NCBI GenBank assembly: GCA_963745675.1
Contig: CAVUYM010000012.1
Coordinates: 248,001 to 312,000, forward strand
Reading direction: 5' to 3'
Length of the DNA: 64,000 bases
DNA from: JAUIIK01 sp963745675
GTDB taxonomy: Bacteria > Chloroflexota > Chloroflexia > Thermomicrobiales > CFX8
This document shows, piece after piece, positions 56,028 through 64,000 of the stretch; position 1 is the stretch's first letter, and every line of letters starts with the position of its first letter. Position numbers and translations under genes: made by a program. Below the pieces are notes generated by a model that was given only the letters and a program-made list of their open reading frames with translations, was not told where the DNA came from and searched no databases.

Positions 56028-57057
56028 AGAGGGTGTCTGACAGGATGCTAAGCTGTGCTTCTCATGTCTCTTGGCGAGAAGGAGCGAGATGGCACGGCGA
56101 GCCTATGCGACCGATGTCAGCGATGCTGAATGGCTGCTCATCGAAGCGTCCATTCCCGCGGTCAAGTCCGGTGGCCGTCCTGCATTGCACACACGGCGCG
56201 AGATCATCAATGGCATCTGCTACGTATTCCGCAGTGGCGGCGCCTGGCGCTGGCTCCCGCCGGGTGCCCTCTGGGCGTTCCCGCCCTGGCAGACGGTCTA
56301 CCACTATTTTCGATTGTGGCGTGACGAAGGAGTCTTCGCGCACCTCAACCACGGACTCCGCGAAGAGGTCAGGGAGCGTGTCGGCCGCGAGCGCGAGCCG
56401 AGTGGCGCGATCATCGACAGTCAATCAGGCCCAGAGGGCACCCCGACGACGGAAAAAGGGGACCCCGTGGCTACGATGGAGGGAAACGCCTCAACGGCCG
56501 CAAGCGCCATCTGATCGTCGATAGGCAGGGACTCATCCTCCAACTCGTCGTACATGCGGCTGATATCAGCGATCGCGATGGGGCGTGTGTCGTGCTCGAC
56601 AACGTCGTCGCACAGCAACCACGTCTGAGCCATCTGTGGGCTGATGCCGATTCCCAGGGACCGGAACTACGGGACTGGACAGCGCGCCAGGACTGGACGC
56701 TCGAGATTGTGCGTCGCAAACGGCGCTGGAGCCGGACCCCAGCGGATCAGGCAGCACCACCCTATCCACCAGGTTTTCAGGTGCTAGCGCGGCGCTGGGT
56801 GGTGGAACGAACCTTTGCCTGGTTGGGGCGCAACCGGCGACTGAGTAAAGACGACAAAGGACTGTCGCGGACCAGCGAGGCGTGGTGCTATCTCGCAATG
56901 AGTCGGTTGATGGCGGCCCGACTGACTGGACGGACCCGCTCTGAGCAGCGTCCCGATCGAGTGCGAGCGTGAACTGGACAGGCCACCGGGAGGATGGCAA
57001 ACACAAGCGCACCACATCGTGGTTCAGCATCTCCTGGATACTTATCAGCCACCCTCT
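56028..57057 (+). mobile_element. IS5-family insertion sequence (IS1031/IS427-like), degenerate
   Basis: About 1,030 bp bounded by imperfect inverted ends: AGAGGGTGTCTGACAGGATG on the left and, reading inward from the right, AGAGGGTGGCTGATAAGTAT (about 15 of 20 match). No target duplication is obvious (TCT on the left, CGG on the right). It contains one transposase gene with a broken frame. An R2 half-repeat starts 16 bp after the right end. Confidence 0.75.
56089..56972 (+). CDS. IS5-family transposase, frameshifted
   Basis: About 294 residues; GAGAAGGAG before MARRAYATD. N-terminal DUF4096-like part (VSDAEWLLIEASIPAVKSGGRP, GICYVFRSGGAWRWLPP). DDE residues: Asp in IIDSQS near residue 112, Asp in LWADADSQGPEL, Glu in WVVERTFAWLGRNRRLSKD. 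The frame breaks near 56455, at TTEKG; IS5 members read TTEKGGPRGYD there, and this sequence resumes RGYDGGKRLNGRKRH. IS5 group elements sometimes use frameshifting, but the local extra residues (SGPEGTP) look like damage or sequencing error. Catalytic residues are all present. Confidence 0.8.
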
Positions 57058-57073
57058 CGGTGGAACAAGCGAG

Positions 57074-57122
57074 AATTCCCTCTCCCCCAACCCCCTCTCC
57101 CACAGCTGCGCGGGGAGAGGGG
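57074..57122. repeat. R2 half element
   Basis: CCCTCTCCCCCAACCCCCTCTC followed by CACAGCTGCGCGGGGAGAGGGG: one arm of the R2 family with its internal dyad, between the IS and the permease gene. Confidence 0.7.
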
Positions 57123-57190
57123 AGGAAGATATTGAAGCCGCCGAGGGTTCCTGGAATCTAATCCCTAAGCCCTCTTCTCCAATCCCTCAC

Positions 57191-60100
57191 TCACTCATAG
57201 CGCAAGGCTTCAGCGACTGGCACCGAGGCGGCGTTGCGCGAGGGGATGATCGTCATCAGGATGGCGGCGACGAGAGCGACGAGCAGGAAGATGCCGATCT
57301 GGCTCCATGGCACGATGAAGCTGTCGAATTGGGAGCCGATCTGGTCTGACGTTATCAGATTGCGCGCGAGCATCAGGCCAAGCACAAGCCCCGATACGAC
57401 GCCCAATCGCGGCGATCACCATCGACTCGATCAGGAAGGTTGCCGCGATCATGTTCTTCTGGAAGCCAATAGCCCGGAGCATGCCGATCTGCTGGCGACG
57501 TTCGACGACGGCGCGGAAGGAGATCACCCCGAGGGCCGCGATACCGACGAGCAAGACCGAGTGCCATGAAGCCCTGGATCAGATCGATGAAGCCAGTCTG
57601 AATTTTGGCCTGATCACGCAGCTGCTCTTCCATTGATTGAGCCTGAACGCCGCGCTCAACGAGCGCCGATTCGATTTGACGCGCTACGTCTCGGGTATGT
57701 TCGAACTCATCGTTCGTCAATTGCACGTAGATCTGGCGGGTATCGGGCGTACCGTAGATGTCGTCGATAACCTGCTGGTTCATGTAGACGCCGAAGACGG
57801 TGCTGATCTTCTCGTCGATGACACCGATGATCGTGACGGTGGTGGTGCGCCCGGAACCAGGGTCGCTGATTTCGACCTGGACCGGAGTGAAGGCTCTTCG
57901 TCTCTGAGTCGGTCGCTCCAGATGAAACGGCGAATTGGTCGTCGGCACTTCCGAATCCGTCAGCACCCACGGTGAACGAGTCAACGACGGCAACCGTCGG
58001 ATCGGTTGCGATTGCCTGCCAGACAGCATCGTCGGTCGGGTAGCCGGGGGCGCGGAAGGCTATTGGCATGACCGTGTTTTCGGCGTATTCCGGGCTGACG
58101 CCATTCAGGAAGTGACGCTTCCACTTCTCTGTGCCGACGATCCGGATCTGGCTGGCGTCGTAGGTGATGACGTCGACATTTCCGACCGCTTTTATCTCGC
58201 TTGTATCCACTCCACTACCCTGCAACGCCTCTTCGAGATTGTCGATTGGATTGGATGAGCTGGTGATGACCTGGATATCCCAGTCACCGGTAGCGCCTTT
58301 TGTCGTGAAGAGTTCGACGAAGTTGGCATTGAGTGTCGACATCGTGACGAGCGAAAAGACGATCAACGAGAACATCGCCAGGGTCAAACCTGTCTTCGTC
58401 TTCGATGCCAGCGGGTAGGCAACGGCGGTCTTGACGGCCGGGACCCAGCGAGTGAACGCTCTGCCAAAGAGTCCAACCGTCCAGACGGCGATCTCGGCAT
58501 TCCAGATCACAAGCAAGGTTGCAAAGGTCACCATCATGATGCCGGAGATGAAGAACATCTCGAAATCGCCTTCGAGGTTATTTGGGGTGATCGGATCGAA
58601 GATCTTACTCAGGAAGCTGCCGTCGGGTGCAAGCCACCAGAGCAACATGATCAGGGACCCGGCAGTGAAAACGATACGGGCCGGGAACCAGCGTCGCACG
58701 ATCAGCATGATGCCGATTGCGACCAGAGACAGCCCGACCGAATAGAAGGCCAGACTCCAGGATTCGCCTCCGCGCCAGAGCCAGCCGAGCATCATCAGCA
58801 GCAGGCCAATCGGTGTCAGGAAAGGGCCCCAGCCAAGATAGAAGCCCATGATTCGCAAGAGCCAGATAACCAAACGTGGCAGGTAGATGATGAGATTCGG
58901 GATGAGTTCGATTGGGAACCAGAGAATACTGATGATGTAGAGGCCGATACGGGGAATGCGTGGTCCAAAGCGCGGGATCTTCTTCCACCAGTTCCAGCGC
59001 GGACGACGGCCTCCGCCGACTTCCGACTCGGGCAGATCGCGGATGGCCGACACGATGTTGAGCCGTGAGGCGCGCGCCGATGCAAAGACAATCGTGATGA
59101 AGGTTACTGTCACACCGAGGCAGTAGGCGACGGCCAGTGAGCGAAAGGTCCAGGTCGGTGTGATCGAGAAGAATTCGCCGACGAGCCGGTCCATGATGCC
59201 GACCATGAGGAAGGCAACGCCGACACCGGCCGTCGCTCCGACAAGGGCGGCGCCGAGATCGTAAAGCGTCCCTTCAGCCATGAACTGCTGAATGAGCTGG
59301 CCCTGGCGCATGCCGACGGCCCTCGCCATGCCCATCTCCGGTCGCCGTTCGGAAGCCAGCATCATGAAGATGAGGAAGATCAACAGCACGCCGGCTGCGA
59401 TGGAGAAAAGCCCGAGGATCAGGAAGAAGCTCATGAATTGATTGCCGGCCAATTCCGCGGCCAGAACAGCCTGAGCCTTGACGGGATTGACACCATACTG
59501 GCTATTGCGGCCGAAATAGTCCTTGAGCTTGCTTTCGGCGGCGTCGGAATGGGAGACACTGCCTTTCGTGCCGCCCGGTAGCGTTACCGCGACGTAGCGT
59601 GCCTGCCCTTCGAGGCCGGTGATTTGCTGGACCTCTTCAAGCGACATAGCCAGACCATTGCCAGCCGCGCCAGTCTGAGTGCCGAAGCTGATACCGGTCA
59701 GGATCGAATCCTCACCGATAGCGGCGACCTCTATATCTGTCGGCTCGTTGTTGAGCAGTATGCGGACCGTGTCGCCGATGCTCGTCTGAGTGTCTTTTGC
59801 GAGCGTCTCCGACATGATCGCCTGGCCGGGTCCAATCTGGCTGAGATCAATGCGCCCACCGGAGGGCGTGCGAATGCCACCGACGGCATCGACCTTCTCC
59901 CAGTCAAGGCCGGTCAGAATTGCGCCCGGCTCACTTTGCCTGGCTTCCTGATTTACGACTGGAACGTCGATTGTCAGGACCGGCATAAAGGATTCGAAAT
60001 CGGGATCGCCAGCGAATTGAGCTGAGAGCTCGTCGGCAAGTGTCGCCGGGATCGGCTCGTTGCTGACCGAGAGGCTGCCCTCGCCACCAGCGTCGCCGAC

Positions 60101-60391
60101 AAAACCGACACTAATGTCGACCCGATTCAGGCTGTCGTAGGTGATGCGCTTTATCGAATTGTCGAGCGTATCGCCGGTAGTAAGTGCTGATGAGATGATC
60201 AGCGTCGCCAACATCAAGCCGATGACGATCAGGATCGTCTGGGCCTTGCGCCGCGGCGGGTTACGCATAGCCATCTTGAAGACGACCGGGCGAAAGAGCG
60301 CGATCGCGGCGGTTGAGACGATACAGATCGCGACAATGGATGCCAACACGATCAGGATCGTGTTCATCGATATTCCGAAAATATTGTCCAT
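57191..60391 (-). CDS. ABC transporter permease with two FtsX/MacB domains, about three frameshifts
   Basis: About 1,066 residues; TGAGGA precedes the ATG. An N-terminal helix and a periplasmic MacB-type domain (residues 60-330) are followed by the first FtsX domain (MSFFLILGLFSIAAGVLLIFLIFMMLASERRPEMGMARAVGM). Then come about six more transmembrane segments, a second periplasmic domain (VYMNQQVIDDIYGTPDTRQIYVQL) and a final FtsX domain (FRAVVERRQQIGMLRAIGFQKNMIAATFLIESMV ... SRNAASVPVAEALRYE). Frame breaks near 57890, 57560 and 57400. Single-chain duplicated permeases of this type, with the adjacent ATPase, move lipoproteins, peptides or drugs, or transduce force across the membrane. Confidence 0.87.
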
Positions 60392-60483
60392 GGAGTGTCC
60401 TCAGGCTTTCGGGGCGTGTAGACACCGCGTCTGGCGGTCGGCGATGTACTCGCGCGGACCAGGCGAAGGCATCCCAGCCAGGG

Positions 60484-61266
60484 CTATCCGCTGAATGCGT
60501 CGGCGAATTTCTTGTCGGCGGTGGCGTGGCTTTCCGTCTCGTCTGAGATCACTTCGCCATCCTTCATACGCACCAGCCGTTCGCAGGCTGACGCGACACG
60601 CGGGTCATGGGTAACGATCAGGAACGTCTGGCCATTCTTGACATTCAGCTCCCGCATCAATTCCATGATTTCGGCGGCGTTTTCTGAGTCGAGTGAGCCT
60701 GTCGGCTCGTCTGCCCAGACGATGGCCGGATTGTTGACCAGGGCGCGCGCAACAGTGACGCGCTGCCGCTGACCACCCGACAATTCAGCTGGCTTATGGC
60801 GGGCCCAGTCACTGAGTCCAACGATGTCCAGTATGGCGAGCGCTCTCTCGCGGGCTACCGAGGGTCTCGTGCCGCTCACAACGAGCGGGAGCTCGACATT
60901 TTCAACGGCATTGAGGACAGGCAGCAGGTTGAAAGTCTGAAAGATGAAGCCCATGTTGTGGGCGCGATAGTTGGTGCGCTCATTATCCGGCAGGTCGGCC
61001 AGATTGGTGCCGTCGATCTTGACGACGCCTTCGGTGACCGTATCGAGCCCGGAGAGGCAGTTGAGCAGCGTCGTTTTGCCGGAGCCGGAGGCTCCCATGA
61101 CGGCGACCATCTCGCCGGGATGGACAACGAAGTCGATACCGCGGAGGGCATGTACCCGGATGTTGCCGTTGGCGAAGATCTTGTGGACGCCAATGGCTTC
61201 GATCGCTGGTCCTGTCGTGGTGGCGTTTGACTCTGCGTTTGAACGCACTGTGGTGTCAACGGACAT
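60484..61266 (-). CDS. ABC transporter ATP-binding protein (MacB/LolD type)
   Basis: 260 residues, AGGAAGGG upstream of MSVDTTVRS. Walker A GASGSGKTT, Q-loop FIFQTFNLLPVLNAVENVELPL (typical of the MacB/LolD group), signature LSGGQRQR, Walker B IVWADEPTG, H-loop IVTHDPR. Partner of the FtsX-type permease that starts 92 bp downstream. Upstream lie two small dyads (61396-61409 and 61421-61438) that could regulate the operon. Confidence 0.92.
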   Translation of the reverse strand: MSVDTTVRSNAESNATTTGPAIEAIGVHKIFANGNIRVHALRGIDFVVHPGEMVAVMGASGSGKTTLLNCLSGLDTVTEGVVKIDGTNLADLPDNERTNYRAHNMGFIFQTFNLLPVLNAVENVELPLVVSGTRPSVARERALAILDIVGLSDWARHKPAELSGGQRQRVTVARALVNNPAIVWADEPTGSLDSENAAEIMELMRELNVKNGQTFLIVTHDPRVASACERLVRMKDGEVISDETESHATADKKFADAFSG

Positions 61267-61660
61267 GGTCGAAGATCCCTTCCTGTCGACCGCGGGCCGA
61301 TCCACGTTGATCGACTCCCTACGAATATGGACATGCAAGGCGCGCCGCGAGCGTAGCGGCGCGAATACCCGTCAAGATTGTGCCACAGCGTCACGCTTCT
61401 TTTAAGAAGGATGGGCAGAAAGTAGGGTTATCCCTACTGGGACCAAAGATTATGTCGATTGGTCATCGAGAAATGTTGCATTGTTCCTGCAGTACTGATT
61501 GAAAGATGTTATGGCTTGTTGGACGTAGGGACGTGATTCATCACGTCCGGTATTCGCAATCCGCGTACGTTCGCGGGGACAAAGCGCTGGCGTGATGAAT
61601 CACGCCCCTACCTTGTTTATGCCATCCCCATCGTGAAACAGTATGAAGCTCGCTCGATGG
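61267..61660. repeat. Intergenic region with dyads and R6 repeat pair
   Basis: Upstream of the ABC operon: dyads CTTCTT-TT-AAGAAG (61396-61409) and AGTAGGG-TTAT-CCCTACT (61421-61438), then an R6 pair. GGACGTGATTCATCACGTCC (61523-61557 region) and GGCGTGATGAATCACGCC (ending at 61614) are each palindromic and together inverted. No gene. Confidence 0.7.
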
Positions 61661-61676
61661 TGTTTCACGTGAAACA
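61661..61676. promoter_or_regulatory. parS site (ParB-binding centromere)
   Basis: TGTTTCACGTGAAACA, a perfect match to the 16-bp bacterial parS consensus. About 170 bp downstream of the beta-helix gene end. ParB loads here and spreads, helping segregate and organise the origin region. Confidence 0.9.
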
Positions 61677-61845
61677 AAGGCTGGGCCGGTCCTTCATGCT
61701 AAGAGCAGTCCAGCTATCGGCCGCAAGCACAACACCGTCAAGAAGGTCTGGCATCCGATCCGTGCAGCATCTTCCCGGAACTGAATCGAAGCGCCCCGCC
61801 TCGGTGTTTCGAGACGGGGCGTCACATCACTATCTCCGCGAACGG

Positions 61846-63673
61846 CTAGATTGGGCCCGAGATAAACGCCGGTCTCTCAGCATCGAAGCTGCAGTAGGCG
61901 GGGTCGGATGTTTGGCGTACCGCGCCGGTGTAGCGACTCGCACAGACGAGCAGATCTCCATCTGTCGGGATGACATGCTCAATCTGCCCCGGAGGACAAG
62001 GACGCCCAAAGCTGTAGGACAGTCTTCCCGTATAACGGTTGATACAGAAGGAGTACGACTGATGGGCCGGTAGGCTGATCGTCTGCTGGTAGGGCAGGCA
62101 GTTCCCGTTGGAAGGACTGGAGACCTGACCGGTGTAGTAGCTGGCGCAGAGCGTCGTCAGCTCGATTGGCGGGATGGCCTCGACGCTGCCGCGGTCGCAG
62201 TCCAGCCCCTGAGGACGCGAGAGCCCGCGCTGATCGGCGATGGTGACGCAGGTGGCGGAGTCGATGGCAGCCGAGCCGAGCAGTGGATGGTGGGTCTGAG
62301 TTGGACCGCCGAAGTTGCCGAGCGGGGTGAGGTTGGCGGGTGTGTTGGGCAGGTCATTGCTCTGGTCGAGATTGCAGGTGCCGTCGTCGCTCAAGTTGAA
62401 ATCCAGGGAGTTGATTGCACCGGAACAGTTGCCTCCGGAGGAGCTATTGGCGATGATCGTGTTCTGGAGCCTGACGTTACCGAGTTCGCGCTGGATGCCA
62501 CCACCCAAAGTAGCGCTATTCCCACTGAGCGTGCTGTCGATGATGGTTAGAGCCCCGCCGCTGGCGGTGGTGAACACTCCTCCACCTCCAGAATCGGCAA
62601 TATTCCCGCTAATGGTGCTGTTGATGATCATGAATGAACCGGCAGCTCTACTATATTCCGCCCCCGTTGCCGTGAGCGGTGTTGCCGCTGATCGTGCTAC
62701 TTTCGATGATGATCGTGCCGCTGCCGGTGCTGATTCCGCCCCCTTTGCTGTGAGCGGTATTGCCGCTGATCGTGCTATTGTCGATGGTGATCGTGCCGCC
62801 ACCAGTACTGATACCGCCCCCGTCAATGTTGGCGGTGTTGCCGCTGATCGTGCTACTCCCGATAGTGGTCGTGCCGCCACTGCTATTGATCCCGCCCCCG
62901 TATCTGTTAGCGGTATTGCCGCTGACAGTGCTGTTGATCAAGGAGACACTGCTAATACTGCCGGCGTGGATGCCTCCGCCGTCACCGGTGGCGCTATTCT
63001 CACCAATAGTGCTGTTTGCGATAGATACTGTGCTGAAGCCACTGGCATTGATGCCGCCTCCGTCGCCGTCCGTGGCGCTGTTTTGACTGAGAGTACTGCC
63101 GTCGATCGTGACGGTGCCGCCACTGCTACTTCGGATAGCGCCGCCGCGGTCGGCGCTATTGCCGTTAATCGTGCTGTTCTTGACAGTGACGGTAGCGCTG
63201 ACTACGCGGATTGCGCCGCCTGAAATATCAGCGTGATTGCCAATGAGCGTGCTTGCGGTAACCGTGATCGTGCCGTATTGGGTGAAGATCGCGCCACCAC
63301 GACCCGAATCACTGGCTCCGGTGCCATTTCCACCAGTGAGCGTGATGCCCGTCAGTGCAAGCGTGACACCGTTCGCTACCCAGAAATGTCGAGTTTGTCC
63401 TTGTCCGTCGAGCGTAATCTTGGCGCCTCCATCGATAGCCGTGTCAGCTGAGATGACTTTCTCGCTGCTGATTGCGATGGTGTGGCTGCCTGGTCCGCAG
63501 TTGAAGCTCACGGCTCCGCCTCCGGCCAGCGCCACATCAAGCGCCGCCTCAGTGCAACTGGCCGCATTTCCCGTCCCGACGACACCGGCCGCCTGGGCCG
63601 GACTCGCAGGCGTAAATGCGATCAACCCTGCAAGCAGCGCGACGATCCCGGCAATTCGCACGAAACAAACCAC
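61846..63673 (-). CDS. Secreted beta-helix protein with choice-of-anchor and YTG modules, one frameshift
   Basis: About 608 residues from GTG; GGGAAATA upstream. Signal peptide to about residue 28 (FTPASPAQAA). Residues 95-430 are right-handed parallel beta-helix with a 21-25-residue polymorphic-outer-membrane-like repeat (NSTISGNTA...GGGI), at least ten coils. The frame changes near 62650. Then NFGGPTQTHHPLLGSAAID is a choice-of-anchor Q-type segment. The last 100 residues hold three Cys/YTG modules (LCASYYTGQVS, FCINRYTGRLSYS, VCASRYTGAVRQ). Surface or extracellular. Flanked on both sides by parS sites. Confidence 0.85.
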
Positions 63674-63740
63674 TATTTCCCTGCCCCATCTATCACTTTA
63701 TCTGCCCATATCTGCAGATAGTATAGCCACCATCCTCAAT

Positions 63741-63774
63741 CCCTGAGACTGTTTCACGTGAAACAGTCTCAGGG
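63741..63774. promoter_or_regulatory. parS site inside a 34-bp perfect palindrome
   Basis: TGTTTCACGTGAAACA at 63750-63765 is a perfect parS; the symmetry extends 9 bp further on each side (CCCTGAGAC/GTCTCAGGG). It lies 67 bp upstream of the beta-helix gene and just beyond the end of the Lon-type gene, and could also fold as a terminator for the latter. Confidence 0.9.
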
Positions 63775-63775
63775 A

Positions 63776-63791
63776 TGTTCCACGTGAAACG
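63776..63791. promoter_or_regulatory. parS-like site
   Basis: TGTTCCACGTGAAACG matches parS at 14 of 16 positions and keeps the CACGTG core. It directly abuts the stop codon of the Lon-type gene and lies one base from the 34-bp palindrome. Confidence 0.75.
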
Positions 63792-64000
63792 TCAGGCGCT
63801 GTGGCGTGGCTGAGCGTGCGTCGCGTCAGCGAACTGGTGCAACCGGTTCGCAACCCGCGCGAAGACGGTCTCGTCCTCGAAGCGGCCAACTTCGTTCGCG
63901 GCCCCCGCTGGCTGGCCGGTAAAGATCTCAATTGCCTGTTCTACGGTCGAGACTGGATAGAGATGGAATAGCCCATCCTCAATCGCATTCACGACATCCG
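63792..64000 (-). CDS. Lon-type ATP-dependent protease, C-terminal end only
   Basis: Only the last 69 residues are in the window; the gene continues to the right. VNAIEDGLFHLYPVSTVEQAIEIFTGQPAG followed by a Val/Arg-rich helix is the hallmark of the C-terminus of the LonB-like AAA+ protease group (COG1067), just after the Ser-Lys catalytic domain, which is not visible here. Degrades damaged or regulatory proteins with ATP. Confidence 0.75.
   Translation of the reverse strand, partial: DVVNAIEDGLFHLYPVSTVEQAIEIFTGQPAGAANEVGRFEDETVFARVANRLHQFADATHAQPRHSA

Noticed and set aside
56089..56972. Programmed frameshift in the IS transposase
   Set aside because: There is no clear slippery run at the break, extra residues appear just before it, and similar breaks occur in many non-IS genes of the window.
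61661..61676. CACGTG core as a generic E-box-like coincidence
   Set aside because: All 16 bases match parS and a second perfect copy plus a variant lie within 2.2 kb.
61633..62073. Plus-strand frame spanning the parS site
   Set aside because: It runs antisense to the C-terminal YTG modules of the beta-helix protein and shows no protein-like features.

Overview
This 64 kb window is chromosomal DNA from a moderately high-GC bacterium. I infer Chloroflexota, probably the Thermomicrobia/Sphaerobacter side. The basis is gene content: a queuosine-salvage QNG1/DUF2419 protein, amplified S9C peptidases, large secreted beta-helix and Ig-like proteins, a polyphosphate glucokinase, DUF3179 and DUF2085 proteins, and a recurring secreted module (FERRCLTYTP). 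Two perfect parS sites and one near-perfect site lie in the last 2.4 kb, beside a Lon-type protease gene. The right end is therefore probably within the origin-proximal ParB-loading region.

Layout. 1-13 kb: a secreted Thr/Pro-linker protein, an S9 peptidase, a LAS-type murein endopeptidase lipoprotein, an arginine-deiminase-like enzyme, an MFS carrier, a four-helix-bundle gene held between inverted repeats, ndk, a haloacid dehalogenase, and a large GT-C-like membrane protein. 13-24 kb: QNG1, a methyltransferase, a SigZ-like ECF sigma factor divergent from an unannotated 32-residue six-cysteine peptide gene, polyphosphate glucokinase, a di-haem oxidoreductase, an amidohydrolase, threonine dehydratase, a TRIC-type channel, and an ECF sigma/anti-sigma pair. 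24-33 kb: an MFS+GNAT operon divergent from a WYL regulator, then a giant Ig-like/beta-helix surface protein. 33-40 kb: an accessory segment in which the 3' end of an S9 peptidase gene recurs twice downstream of the intact gene. The copies are separated by a toxin-antitoxin-like pair and by a secreted metalloprotease with a TolB-like propeller. 40-54 kb: an orphan beta-class DNA methyltransferase, DUF2085, two nitroreductases, a pRiA4b ORF-3-like protein, a VOC protein, an AT-richer DUF3467/antitoxin/Fic operon, a 1055-residue BNR-repeat protein, LysE, RidA, azlCD divergent from a MocR regulator, and DUF3179. 54-64 kb: a candidate structured RNA with its own terminator, a MOSC protein, a degenerate IS5-family element, a MacB/FtsX-type ABC transporter, a secreted beta-helix protein, the parS cluster and the end of a Lon-type gene.

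Two window-wide features matter for the reader. First, about 20 otherwise convincing genes carry single-base frameshifts, roughly 35-40 in all, spread over housekeeping and accessory genes alike. I read these as consensus errors, give one span per gene and state where the frame breaks. Second, the intergenic spaces hold at least six families of short palindromic repeats (called R1-R6 here), often as inverted pairs 80-150 bp apart.

The best candidate for an undescribed system is the SigZ-like sigma factor plus the tiny Cys-rich peptide. Both start from promoters with the same sequence pattern and the same spacing (TTGCRTCC-N15-CGTCTA).
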